Below are positions 16,686 to 24,802 of a stretch of DNA of 64,000 nucleotides, piece by piece. The position numbers and the translations under genes are program-made. Positions within the stretch are counted from its first letter, which is position 1. Each line of letters begins with the position of its first letter. Below the pieces are notes generated by a model. The model ran no database searches, had not been told where the DNA came from, and worked only from the letters and a program-made list of their open reading frames with translations. This DNA is from Veillonella rodentium (GTDB taxonomy: Bacteria > Bacillota > Negativicutes > Veillonellales > Veillonellaceae), in assembly GCF_900187285.1 (NCBI RefSeq), contig NZ_LT906470.1:1808001-1872000 (forward strand), given 5' to 3'.

Positions 16686-17915
16686 TCAGTCATGACGCAC
16701 CGATAAGCGTCGCGCCTGAAAGCCTAAATAGAGCAGCAATAATCCGGTAATGCTGAATACATAAGCAATACCCATATACGTGGACACAACGCTGGCAAAT
16801 ACAGGACCGACCATGGAGCCGAACTGCTGTGCCGTCGTGGTCATACCGAACATCCGCCCTCTGAAAGCCGGCGCCGTGTTGAGCGTTACCGCCGCACTCA
16901 GGGACGGATTGATACCTACGATAAAGGAACCGATGAGCACCTGTAAACTACCGAACCACCAGATGCCGACAGGCAAACTTTGCAGTAATAAAACGATGCC
17001 GCTACCGATCATGCAGTAAGAAATAGTCTGAAAGTACCCTTTCCGCTCACCGATACGCACCCAGATATTCGTCGTCAAAGCCCCTGCCAGTCCGCCGATA
17101 CTGAGGATGGAGCCGGCAATTATGGCAGCCCCTTCCATCGTTCCTTGCATGTCGCCTACATAGAGCGCCAAAATCGGCTGCAACATCATGATAGCGCATT
17201 GCATGAAGAAAAATATCCATAATAATCGCACCAGCACAGGTTGCTGTCGTACAGTTTTAAAGTCATCGCGCAAAGACGTCGTTTCGGATGCGGGTTTACT
17301 GTCCTGTGTATCATCATTCTCCGCCTGTACCTTCGGTTCTTTCACAAAAAGCCATACGGAAACGGTCGCTAAGAATACAGCCACACCGGACACATAAAAT
17401 ACGGGCCGCATGCCGACGATGCTTTCAACGGCGCCGCCCAAAAACGGTCCCACCACATTGCCGAGAATAAGTCCGGTCTGAAATATACCGAGAGCACGGC
17501 CCACCTTTTTCTCGTCCACGCTGAGAGACACCATGGTCATCGCCGCCGGATAGAATCCGTTCGCAAAGCCCTGAAAGGCACGGCCCAGCAAAAGTTGATA
17601 CTGGTCCGTCACCATCCCGATGAGAAAATAAGAAATGGCAATGGCGAAACCCGCGCGAAGCGCCATCATCTTCTTTCCTTTATTATCGGCGATTTTACCC
17701 CAGATAGGAGCCATAATGCCGGCAATGAGAAAGGTAATCCCGAACACCCATCCGGACCAGAGCGCCACATCACCCTTCGATACGCCAAGTTCCAGGAGGT
17801 AAATCGGCAGGAACGGAATAATCATAGTATAACAGACAGCAAGTATCGTCATACTGATGGTGATAATCCACACATTGCGCATGCCTCCTCGAGCATCTTG
17901 TTCTGTTGAATACAT
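16686..17915 (-). CDS. MFS transporter, multidrug-exporter type
   Basis: A 409-residue major facilitator with about twelve hydrophobic helices. The loop 2-3 motif IWGKIADNKGKKMM and the helix-5 motif C region (LGIFQTGLILGNVVGPFLGG) mark the drug:H+ antiporter DHA1 family. The central loop (about 195-225) is hydrophilic. The ATG at 17915 follows GTAGGAGG. It overlaps or abuts aroD, hinting at a shared transcript. The substrate is not deducible; export of an aromatic compound would be speculation. Confidence 0.88.
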   Translation of the reverse strand: MYSTEQDARGGMRNVWIITISMTILAVCYTMIIPFLPIYLLELGVSKGDVALWSGWVFGITFLIAGIMAPIWGKIADNKGKKMMALRAGFAIAISYFLIGMVTDQYQLLLGRAFQGFANGFYPAAMTMVSLSVDEKKVGRALGIFQTGLILGNVVGPFLGGAVESIVGMRPVFYVSGVAVFLATVSVWLFVKEPKVQAENDDTQDSKPASETTSLRDDFKTVRQQPVLVRLLWIFFFMQCAIMMLQPILALYVGDMQGTMEGAAIIAGSILSIGGLAGALTTNIWVRIGERKGYFQTISYCMIGSGIVLLLQSLPVGIWWFGSLQVLIGSFIVGINPSLSAAVTLNTAPAFRGRMFGMTTTAQQFGSMVGPVFASVVSTYMGIAYVFSITGLLLLYLGFQARRLSVRHD

Positions 17916-17944
17916 AGTGCCTCCTACTTCATGCACATATAAAG

Positions 17945-17972
17945 AAGAGCCGCATAAGAATACGCGACTCTT
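17945..17972 (-). terminator. Hairpin between rrf2 and the MFS gene
   Basis: A 10-bp stem (17945-17954 with 17963-17972, two G-U pairs) with an 8-base loop lies downstream of the Rrf2 gene and upstream of the MFS start. The T-tract is poor, so termination may be partial. Confidence 0.45.
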
Positions 17973-18067
17973 AAGGTCTAACAGCTAAACATAAATTAAC
18001 CGACATGCGTATACACGCTATGTTGACATGAATTTACACGCCATTAAGACCGTCATTATTACTCCCT

Positions 18068-18487
18068 TTATTGATACGGAAGCTTTTGATCCATCACATC
18101 CTGTAAGGAAACGCGCTCCATTACGTGACGGAACTCATCCTGCAGGTATTTCCAAAGCGGCGCCGTCAAACAGTCATTGAACATAGGACATGGTTCCACA
18201 TCATCATCCAAACAGGATACGAGGGCAATGGAGTCCTCTGCGGCATATAAAATTTCATATACATTGTATTCGGACGGCGATTTTACCAAACGATATCCGC
18301 CATATTTGCCGCGTCCGCTCTTAACGAGGCCGGCCGCTGACAGGCGAGATACGATGCCTTCCAAGTATTTATCGGAAAATCCCTGGCGTCCTGCGATTTC
18401 ACGAATGGACACATTTTTCTCCTCCCCGTGCTCCGCAATATCCGCCAATATCCGTAAAGCATAACGCCCTTTCGTAGATATTTTCAT
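18068..18487 (-). CDS. Rrf2-family transcriptional regulator
   Basis: A 139-residue Rrf2/IscR/CymR-type winged-helix protein beginning MKISTKGRYALRILADIAEHG, with recognition helix around SDKYLEGIVSRLSAAGLVKSGRG. It retains three cysteines in CLDDDVEPCPMFNDC (spacing C-x7-C-x5-C), the region that ligates [2Fe-2S] in IscR, so it may sense Fe-S status, redox or cysteine. A perfect palindrome overlaps its own promoter. The neighbouring genes give no clear target. Confidence 0.92.
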   Translation of the reverse strand: MKISTKGRYALRILADIAEHGEEKNVSIREIAGRQGFSDKYLEGIVSRLSAAGLVKSGRGKYGGYRLVKSPSEYNVYEILYAAEDSIALVSCLDDDVEPCPMFNDCLTAPLWKYLQDEFRHVMERVSLQDVMDQKLPYQ

Positions 18488-18511
18488 AACATAACCTCTG
18501 AATCGATTAAA

Positions 18512-18530
18512 ATATACTATTAGTATATCA
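18512..18530 (-). promoter_or_regulatory. rrf2 promoter with palindromic operator
   Basis: ATATACTA-T-TAGTATAT (18512-18528) is a perfect 8+1+8 palindrome that includes the minus-strand TATACT. With TG at 18529-18530 the box is an extended -10 (TGATATACT). Autoregulation is the likely role. Confidence 0.6.
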
Positions 18531-18633
18531 CAAATTCATACAAAAATTGTCGGGAGATATGATACACTATAACTATATCGAAATATTTTATTAATGTATA
18601 ATTTTGAATTTCATGCAGGGGGGATGTTATCTG

Positions 18634-20001
18634 ATGTTAGATAAGCTTTTTCAACTTAATGAACGCAATACCACCGTTAAAACCGAGATTCTGGCGGGTA
18701 TCACCACATTCATCACTATGGCGTACATACTCTTCCTGGCGCCAAACATCTTAAGCCTCGCCGGCATGGATAAGGATGCGGTCCTCATCGCCACAGCTTT
18801 GGGTGCCGGACTCGTAACGATCGCCATGGGTGTTCTGGTAAACTATCCGATTGCACTGGCTCCCGGTGTCGGACTCCTGGCCTTCTACTCGTTTACCGTC
18901 GTGCTCGGTATGGGTATTTCCTGGCAGACGGCCTTGGGCGCAGTCTTCATTTCAGGCCTCGTATTCCTCGTGCTCACCTTGACGTCGGTGCGTCAAATGA
19001 TTGTCGAAGGTATACCGGCTTCTATGAAAGTAGCCATCACGGTCGGTATCGGCCTCTTCATCGCCATCATCGGCTTAAAACTGTCCGGCCTGATGTCCAT
19101 TTCAATCAGCCTGTCACCGAATTCATTAAGTCAAATAATCCAGACACACGGTAACTTAGTACCGCCGCCATCGGAGGCGCTCCTCACATTGGGCAATCTG
19201 CATAACGGCGAGACATTGTTGGCCCTCTTCAGTCTGATCTTTACGGCTCTATTAATGGCCCGCCATATTCAAGGATCCATGCTCATCGGGGTTCTCGTGA
19301 CGACAATTATATCCTATGCTACAGGCTTATCCACATTACCGAATGGCTTCAGCATTCTGGCGGTACCTGATTTCTCCAAGGCGGCATTCTTTGAACTGGA
19401 CATTCCCGGTGCAGTACACATGGGCCTTGTCACCATTATCTTCTCCTTCACGTTCGTAGAATTATTTGACTCCATGGGTACCCTCATCGGTACGGCGACG
19501 GAAGCAAAAATCGCAGATCCTAAGACGGGTAAATTCCCGGGACTCGGCAAGGCGATGACCGTCGATGCCATAGGTGTCAGTGCCGGCGCGCTGCTCGGTA
19601 CCTCTACGATTACAGCCTTTGTTGAAAGCGCAGCCGGTGTCGGTGCCGGCGGGCGTACAGGTTTGACAGCGGTAACCACAGGTGTTCTCTTCTTAATCTG
19701 TCTGCTCCTCGCTCCGCTGGTATCTCTTGTGCCGAATGCTGCGACCTCTCCCATCCTCATCCTCGTAGGGGCCCTCATGCTGGGCGCTATCCGCAATATC
19801 GAGTTCGATGACTGGACGGAAGCATTCCCTGCATTCCTCGTTATCGTATTGATGCCGTTCACATACAGCATCGCCAACGGAATTTCCGCAGGACTCATCG
19901 CCTATCCGCTACTAAAAATCGCAGCAGGTCGCGCGAAAGAAGTTAACTGGATCATGTACGTATTAGCAATACTCGTAATCATCCGATACATATTTTTCTA
20001 A
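18634..20001 (+). CDS. AzgA/NCS2-family purine (adenine/guanine/hypoxanthine) permease
   Basis: A 455-residue protein with 12-14 hydrophobic segments. It begins MLDKLFQLNERNTTVKTEILAGITTFITMAYILFLAP and contains ALAPGVG, EGIPASMKVAITVGIGLFIAIIGLK and GALLGTSTITAFVESAAGVGAGGRTGLTAV, the signature regions of the AzgA/PbuG/PbuO branch. It imports purine bases by proton symport (family knowledge). The ATG at 18634 follows AGGGGGG; earlier TTG and ATG candidates lack correct spacing. No purine riboswitch was seen in the 146-base upstream region. Confidence 0.92.
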   Translation: MLDKLFQLNERNTTVKTEILAGITTFITMAYILFLAPNILSLAGMDKDAVLIATALGAGLVTIAMGVLVNYPIALAPGVGLLAFYSFTVVLGMGISWQTALGAVFISGLVFLVLTLTSVRQMIVEGIPASMKVAITVGIGLFIAIIGLKLSGLMSISISLSPNSLSQIIQTHGNLVPPPSEALLTLGNLHNGETLLALFSLIFTALLMARHIQGSMLIGVLVTTIISYATGLSTLPNGFSILAVPDFSKAAFFELDIPGAVHMGLVTIIFSFTFVELFDSMGTLIGTATEAKIADPKTGKFPGLGKAMTVDAIGVSAGALLGTSTITAFVESAAGVGAGGRTGLTAVTTGVLFLICLLLAPLVSLVPNAATSPILILVGALMLGAIRNIEFDDWTEAFPAFLVIVLMPFTYSIANGISAGLIAYPLLKIAAGRAKEVNWIMYVLAILVIIRYIFF

Positions 20002-20015
20002 TAAGTAAATACAAC

Positions 20016-20075
20016 AAAGAACCGATCCTTGTACATCACAATTAATTGTATGATGAAAAGGATAGGTTCTTTTTA
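20016..20075 (+). terminator. Terminator after the purine permease gene
   Basis: AAAGAACC and ATCCTT (20016-20030) pair with 20058-20072 with one mismatch, followed by TTTTATT. The loop can form a small inner hairpin. Confidence 0.75.
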
Positions 20076-20206
20076 TTGTCCAACGCAATATCTTTCATAA
20101 CGCCCACACGACCGATAAGATTTTCTACATGCTGTTGTTCCGTCACTTGTTCAAAGAAAAACATATATGCTCGATCATCATGCAGCCGATAAGTACGTCG
20201 AACCAT
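20042..20206 (-). CDS. Possible small protein or gene remnant, 54 aa
   Basis: A minus-strand ORF beginning MVRRTYRLHDDRAYMFFFEQ and continuing with QQHVENLIGRVGVMKDIALD. The composition and strand-helix alternation look protein-like. However, no Shine-Dalgarno precedes the ATG, an in-frame stop lies three codons upstream, and the 3' end runs into the permease terminator. It could be a small gene or the C-terminal remnant of a larger one. I do not recognise the family. Confidence 0.35.
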   Translation of the reverse strand: MVRRTYRLHDDRAYMFFFEQVTEQQHVENLIGRVGVMKDIALDNKKNLSFSSYN

Positions 20207-20253
20207 CTTACACTACAATAATTAATGTCAGAATGAGATGGTATCTTTATTAG

Positions 20254-20769
20254 TTATTTCTTTGCCAATGGTGGAAGAATTATATCATGCGTTAATTGTA
20301 ATCGTCTTTTAGCTGTATAATCAGAGACAACAATATGAACAACACCCACAGAATTTACCATAGCCTCTGTGAAAGTAAACTCACGCCCCGTTTGATGTCT
20401 CATCAAAATCTGCAACCCATGTATTTTTTTATTAACATCCGCTAAAAATGTGGCTTCACCGCGCCCCATAACACTAGAATAAGTTGAACTATATTTACAT
20501 GGTATGTCACCGCCCGATACAAGAGCCTCATCATCACCGTCAATTTCAATGAACACATGTGAATTCAACTTTATCAGATCAAATTTTTTCCCGTTTTGAT
20601 ACCCGTGGACATAAATATGTAACATATTATCTATAAATTCATAGCCAAAATGTAAGGGAAGAACGTATGGATAGGCTCCATCCGTCATACCTAAATGGAT
20701 GATGCGGGTATTATTCAGAATGCTTTTTATATCATTAATATCAGTAACCATGCGATCCTGCCGTCTCAT
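20254..20769 (-). CDS. Pyridoxamine 5'-phosphate oxidase-like flavin-binding protein
   Basis: A 171-residue split-barrel protein of the PNPOx-like/NimA type. It begins MRRQDRMVTDINDIKSILNN, with the strand GAYPYVLPLHFGYEF and YVHGYQNGKKFDLIKLNSHVFIEID. A conserved histidine/glycine region supports flavin binding. Functions in this group range from nitroimidazole reduction to unknown. The ATG at 20769 directly follows GGAGG; a GTG four codons earlier would overlap that site. It appears monocistronic. Confidence 0.85.
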   Translation of the reverse strand: MRRQDRMVTDINDIKSILNNTRIIHLGMTDGAYPYVLPLHFGYEFIDNMLHIYVHGYQNGKKFDLIKLNSHVFIEIDGDDEALVSGGDIPCKYSSTYSSVMGRGEATFLADVNKKIHGLQILMRHQTGREFTFTEAMVNSVGVVHIVVSDYTAKRRLQLTHDIILPPLAKK

Positions 20770-21156
20770 TTCAACCTCCACGAAAATTGTGAATATAATA
20801 CTCTTTATTCTTCCTTCAGTCTGGTAAGAAATTAGTTAAATCGATTTTCATCGTTCTCCATCCTTCCGAAAATTCCATTTCATTTTCTTCTTTTATAATA
20901 AGTATACTTGTTATAAGTTATTTTATAATATTCGTCAATACATTTTCATTTTAGAGGATTATTCTTTTGCTTTTATAAATAAAAGAATATACTTTCATTA
21001 CAAAAACATCATCTGTGTCTACTGTAAAAATACATTTGACATCATACAATAGATACTGTATGATAAAAAAATAGTTTGATATATCCTGTACATTGTGAAA
21101 ACATGGCCCTCCATGGCTTTTTCCATGTATGGGTAGTTTAGAAAAGAGGTCTTATT
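20770..21156 (+). promoter_or_regulatory. AT-rich spacer with cycA promoter and internal operator
   Basis: The first ~260 bases are AT-rich with no gene. TTGACA (21036-21041) and TATGAT (21059-21064) are separated by 17 bp, near consensus. ATCATACA (21041-21048) is perfectly inverted as TGTATGAT (21057-21064), so a palindromic operator fills the spacer between -35 and -10. The leader holds two mutually exclusive hairpins: CATGG-CCCT-CCATG (21102-21115, then GCTTTTT) and CCATG paired with 21123-21127. Confidence 0.65.
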
Positions 21157-22599
21157 ATGTCTGATACGCACCAGTTAAAACGGGGTCTTAAGAATCGACA
21201 CGTACAGTTGCTCGCCATCGGCGGCGCCATCGGTACCGGTCTATTCTTGGGCTCCGGCCGCGCCATTCATCTGGCAGGTCCCTCCATCGTATTCGCCTAT
21301 CTCATTACGGGTATCATCTGTTTCTTCGTCATGAGAGCTCTCGGCGAATTACTGCTGTCCAACCTAAATCATCATTCCTTTATCGACTTTGTCGAGGAAT
21401 ACTTAGGTGATCGTGCAGCATTTATTACAGGATGGACTTACTGGTTCTGCTGGCTGTCTCTGGCCATGGCGGATTTGACTGCGGTCGGTCTTTATATGCA
21501 GTACTGGATACCTTGGATGCCCCAGTGGATACCGGCACTGATCGTCTTAATCGCACTGCTGTTAATGAATTTAACAGCAGTGCGACATTTCGGCGAAATG
21601 GAATTCTGGTTCGCCATGATCAAGGTCATTGCCATCATATCGCTTATCATTATCGGCATTATCATGATCGCCACCGGCTTCTCAACCGACGCAGGGGTTT
21701 CCGCATTCAGCAATATGTGGAACTATGGAGGCTGGTTCCCGAACGGAACGATGGGCTTTATCCTGTCATTTCAGATGGTCGTATTTGCTTTCACCGGTAT
21801 TGAACTGGTAGGCCTAACGGCAGGTGAAACGGAAAATCCTGAAAAGGTTATCCCCACGGCCATCAACAATATTCCATTGCGTATTATCCTGTTCTATATC
21901 GGCTCTCTGGCCATCATCATGAGTATTTACCCCTGGACTGCCGTTAATCCCGCTTCCAGCCCATTTGTAGCCGTATTTACGGCGGTAGGGATTACGGCCG
22001 CTGCAGGGATTGTCAATTTCGTAGTTCTCACATCCGCCGCATCGGCGACGAATTCCGGCATTTTCAGCACAGGACGTATGATTTATGCCCTCGCAAAACG
22101 CGGGCACGCACCGCGGTCTATGCGCCGTCTCACACATAGCAGTGTTCCCTACCAGGCGACGATCTTTTCCGCATCGGTATTGCTCATTACGGTCGTATTG
22201 AATTACGTAATGCCTGAAGCAGTATTCGTTATGATTACATCGATTTCTACATTCTGCTTCATCTTTATCTGGTCCATGATGGTCATCTGTCATCTCAAAT
22301 ATCGTCAGAAGAATCCTGAACTGGCGGTACAATCTAAATTCAAGATGCCGTTATATCCGTTTATTAACTATCTGATTCTCATCTTTTTTGCATTCATTCT
22401 CGTTATCCTCGCCCTCAACGAAGATACACGGGTGGCACTGCTTTTTACACCGATTTGGTTTATCATCCTCTGGGCATTCTACTCCATGCTCAATACGGAC
22501 GATAAGGACTCTCTCGAAGAGGAATTAATCGACATGGCAGGCGTCAAAGAACATTATAGAAAAACATCGAATGATGATCACGATGATTATGTAATTTGA
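21157..22599 (+). CDS. cycA: Amino acid permease, CycA-like (D-serine/D-alanine/glycine type)
   Basis: A 480-residue, twelve-helix APC-superfamily (AAT family) proton symporter. The N-terminus reads LKRGLKNRHVQLLAIGGAIG and continues TGLFLGSG. FITGWTYWFCW and FGEMEFWFAMIKVIAI are very close to remembered E. coli CycA, more so than to AroP or ProY. GGIELVG-type helix 6 residues appear as FAFTGIELVGLTAGE. The hydrophilic C-terminus is longer than usual and rich in acidic and basic residues. Substrate is inferred from similarity. AAGAGG precedes the ATG. Confidence 0.9.
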   Translation: MSDTHQLKRGLKNRHVQLLAIGGAIGTGLFLGSGRAIHLAGPSIVFAYLITGIICFFVMRALGELLLSNLNHHSFIDFVEEYLGDRAAFITGWTYWFCWLSLAMADLTAVGLYMQYWIPWMPQWIPALIVLIALLLMNLTAVRHFGEMEFWFAMIKVIAIISLIIIGIIMIATGFSTDAGVSAFSNMWNYGGWFPNGTMGFILSFQMVVFAFTGIELVGLTAGETENPEKVIPTAINNIPLRIILFYIGSLAIIMSIYPWTAVNPASSPFVAVFTAVGITAAAGIVNFVVLTSAASATNSGIFSTGRMIYALAKRGHAPRSMRRLTHSSVPYQATIFSASVLLITVVLNYVMPEAVFVMITSISTFCFIFIWSMMVICHLKYRQKNPELAVQSKFKMPLYPFINYLILIFFAFILVILALNEDTRVALLFTPIWFIILWAFYSMLNTDDKDSLEEELIDMAGVKEHYRKTSNDDHDDYVI

Positions 22600-22670
22600 A
22601 AAGGAGCCCCCATAAATCGCAACTATGCCGAATAGGCACGAAGCGAATTTATGGAGGCTCCTTTAATTTG
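22600..22670. terminator. Bidirectional terminator between cycA and a secreted-protein gene
   Basis: AAAGGAGCC at 22600-22608 pairs with GGCTCCTTT at 22656-22664, the stem continuing through ATAAAT/ATTTAT with one mismatch. It serves the convergent gene ends. Confidence 0.8.
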
Positions 22671-22674
22671 TTTT

Positions 22675-23253
22675 TTACTTTACATCAGGAAAGGTCTCCG
22701 ATTCATATTGCTGATAATACAGCATGACATTTGCAGTATCTTCACCGTAATTTAACCGCGTTTTAGTACGTTGACCACTTTGAGTGATAATAATATCGAT
22801 TGAGGATGGTAATTCCTGACCGCCCTTTTTTAAATGCGCATATAGATTCTGAAGATCCTGCACTTGACGTGAGGCTCCTGTCAGATAATTGCTTTTTGAT
22901 AGACCGGTATTTTTAAACGTTTGACCGCTATAAAGCTGACCTGTTCTATCCGTAAAATAAAAACGGACAGCACCCTTATCCGCTGATAGGACAGCCTTTA
23001 TATAAATGGTTTTCCATTCTTTCTTGATCATCAACTGCGTGGATTCCGCTAATTTAGCGACTAACTTCTGCGTTTTTTTATTAAACTCTCTGGAGGCGCC
23101 ATTATTCTGACGAATCTCATCATTAAGAGGAACTTCAATCGTCGCCATAACAGGCTCTTCCTGTTGTACTTTTTTCGCATCTGCCGGTTGAACACATACA
23201 GTACCGACAACGACCAACACTGCTAATGATGTTACAACTAACTTTTTCATCAT
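22675..23253 (-). CDS. Secreted protein of unknown function
   Basis: A 192-residue protein with a Sec signal peptide (MMKKLVVTSLAVLVVVGTV) and a likely signal peptidase I site after ADA. The start at 23253 is chosen because AAGGAGCCT precedes it. The mature part alternates strand-rich stretches (TIYIKAVLSADKGAVRFYFTD) with a segment ending in TRLNYGEDTANVMLYYQQY. No lipobox or membrane anchor is seen. I do not recognise a family. In a diderm it would be periplasmic. Confidence 0.78.
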   Translation of the reverse strand: MMKKLVVTSLAVLVVVGTVCVQPADAKKVQQEEPVMATIEVPLNDEIRQNNGASREFNKKTQKLVAKLAESTQLMIKKEWKTIYIKAVLSADKGAVRFYFTDRTGQLYSGQTFKNTGLSKSNYLTGASRQVQDLQNLYAHLKKGGQELPSSIDIIITQSGQRTKTRLNYGEDTANVMLYYQQYESETFPDVK

Positions 23254-23416
23254 AGGCTCCTTATACATAATACGGAACTAAATTATATTTTACAAAATAT
23301 ATTATATTCATTTTATTTTCATAAATCAACCCCTAATCTATGAAAACGAACAAACATGTATAATTGCTTTGTATACATAAAATATCCATATATGATTAAA
23401 TTCCGGCCAGTCGAAA

Positions 23417-23459
23417 AGAGACCGTACAGAATACCTTTATAGTATTCCATACGGTCTCT
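23417..23459. terminator. Terminator after the CDF transporter gene
   Basis: AGAGACCGTA (23417-23426) pairs with 23450-23459, and an inner GAATAC/GTATTC stem continues it. Confidence 0.7.
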
Positions 23460-23466
23460 AAATATT

Positions 23467-24594
23467 TTAATTACTGAAATCCGCATCCACAACAGCAAAT
23501 TGCGTATAATCAGGATATCTCTTATGTAATTCTTCTTTAATTTTCTCTAATGTACCATGAGGATCTTCTTCATCAAAGTTAAAGATAACATCATAATAAA
23601 TAACTTTCTTTTCCTGCTGGACGTAAAAAGCGTGAACCTGCACAACATTCGTATAGAGACTCAATACCTTATCCAGTTCTTTTTTAATTTCCAGAACCTC
23701 TACACTCGGTTCATTTTCAGCATACACACCGACGGTCATGGCGATGCCGAATTTATTATATAAATGAACCGCAATCCCTTTTGTTAAGGGATGAATTTCA
23801 CCTACCGTCAAATTCTCCGGCAAGGAAATATGTACAGACCCGATTGTTTCCCCCGGACCGTAACTGTTGAGTACCAAATCGTATACACCGCCGACTTGAG
23901 GATGTTGCGCAATGGTTTCCTTAATCTCACGAATCAGCTCATCATCGGCACGAACACCGAGAAGATGATTATACATGTCCCGTAGAATATCAAAGGCCGC
24001 TTTCAAAATGAAAAGAGAGATAATCGCCCCCACGTATCCCTGAATATCGATATTTAAGAAAAATACGAGGCCGGCGGACACCAAGGTAGCAAAGGTAATC
24101 ACCGCATCAAAAAGGGCATCCACACCGGATGCTATGAGCGCACCGGACTGATATTTCTTACCTTGCCCCTTGATATAGTACCCCATTACAACTTTCACAA
24201 CGATTGCGGCGGCGATAATCGCCAAGCCGGGAATATCGAAGGTCGACACCGCAGGATGAATTATTTTTTCTATCGATTCCTTGAGCGATCCGATACCGGC
24301 CCCGAGGATGATAAACGCGATGGCCATCGTCGTCATATATTCAATGCGACCGTGACCGAACGGATGCTCCTTATCCGCCTCTTTCGAGGCCAATTTCGTA
24401 CCGATAATCGTCAACACCGATGAAAGAACATCGGTCAAATTATTTACCGCATCAAGTATAATCGCAATGGAGTTCGATGCGAGCCCCACTATCATCTTAA
24501 AAATAACGAGAATAACATTGCCTATAATCCCCTTGATGCTGGCCAGCGTAATCCCCCGATTACGTGCCGCACCAGCATTTTCCTGTAAAATCAT
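23467..24594 (-). CDS. Cation diffusion facilitator family transporter
   Basis: A 375-residue CDF efflux protein for divalent metals. The N-terminal six-helix domain contains ILDAVNNLTDVLSS (metal-site Asp/Asn in helix 2), the signature EHPFGHGRIEYM, and SGVDALFDAVIT in helix 5. A C-terminal cytoplasmic domain of about 160 residues is longer than the usual ~85 and appears to contain two ferredoxin-like halves. The DxxNN helix-2 pattern is common in Mn- or Fe-transporting CDFs, but specificity is uncertain. It is monocistronic. The 208 bases upstream hold only AT-rich sequence. Confidence 0.92.
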   Translation of the reverse strand: MILQENAGAARNRGITLASIKGIIGNVILVIFKMIVGLASNSIAIILDAVNNLTDVLSSVLTIIGTKLASKEADKEHPFGHGRIEYMTTMAIAFIILGAGIGSLKESIEKIIHPAVSTFDIPGLAIIAAAIVVKVVMGYYIKGQGKKYQSGALIASGVDALFDAVITFATLVSAGLVFFLNIDIQGYVGAIISLFILKAAFDILRDMYNHLLGVRADDELIREIKETIAQHPQVGGVYDLVLNSYGPGETIGSVHISLPENLTVGEIHPLTKGIAVHLYNKFGIAMTVGVYAENEPSVEVLEIKKELDKVLSLYTNVVQVHAFYVQQEKKVIYYDVIFNFDEEDPHGTLEKIKEELHKRYPDYTQFAVVDADFSN

Positions 24595-24802
24595 AACTAT
24601 ACTCCTTACATTTTATATATAATCCCAAATGAACTCTAACAATATAGATGTATTTCTATATACATTATATCTTATCGATTATCATTTGTCACTCATTTTT
24701 AGCAAGATTATTTTAAAAACCACTTGATTTTACTGAATTATCAATAATTCTCATTTATCAATTAGATGATTGTTAAATATATTTTGAGATTATACTTACA
24801 AA

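Noticed and set aside
17990-18060. A 12-codon ORF upstream of the MFS gene as a possible leader peptide
   Set aside because: No codon bias for any amino acid and no convincing terminator/antiterminator pair.
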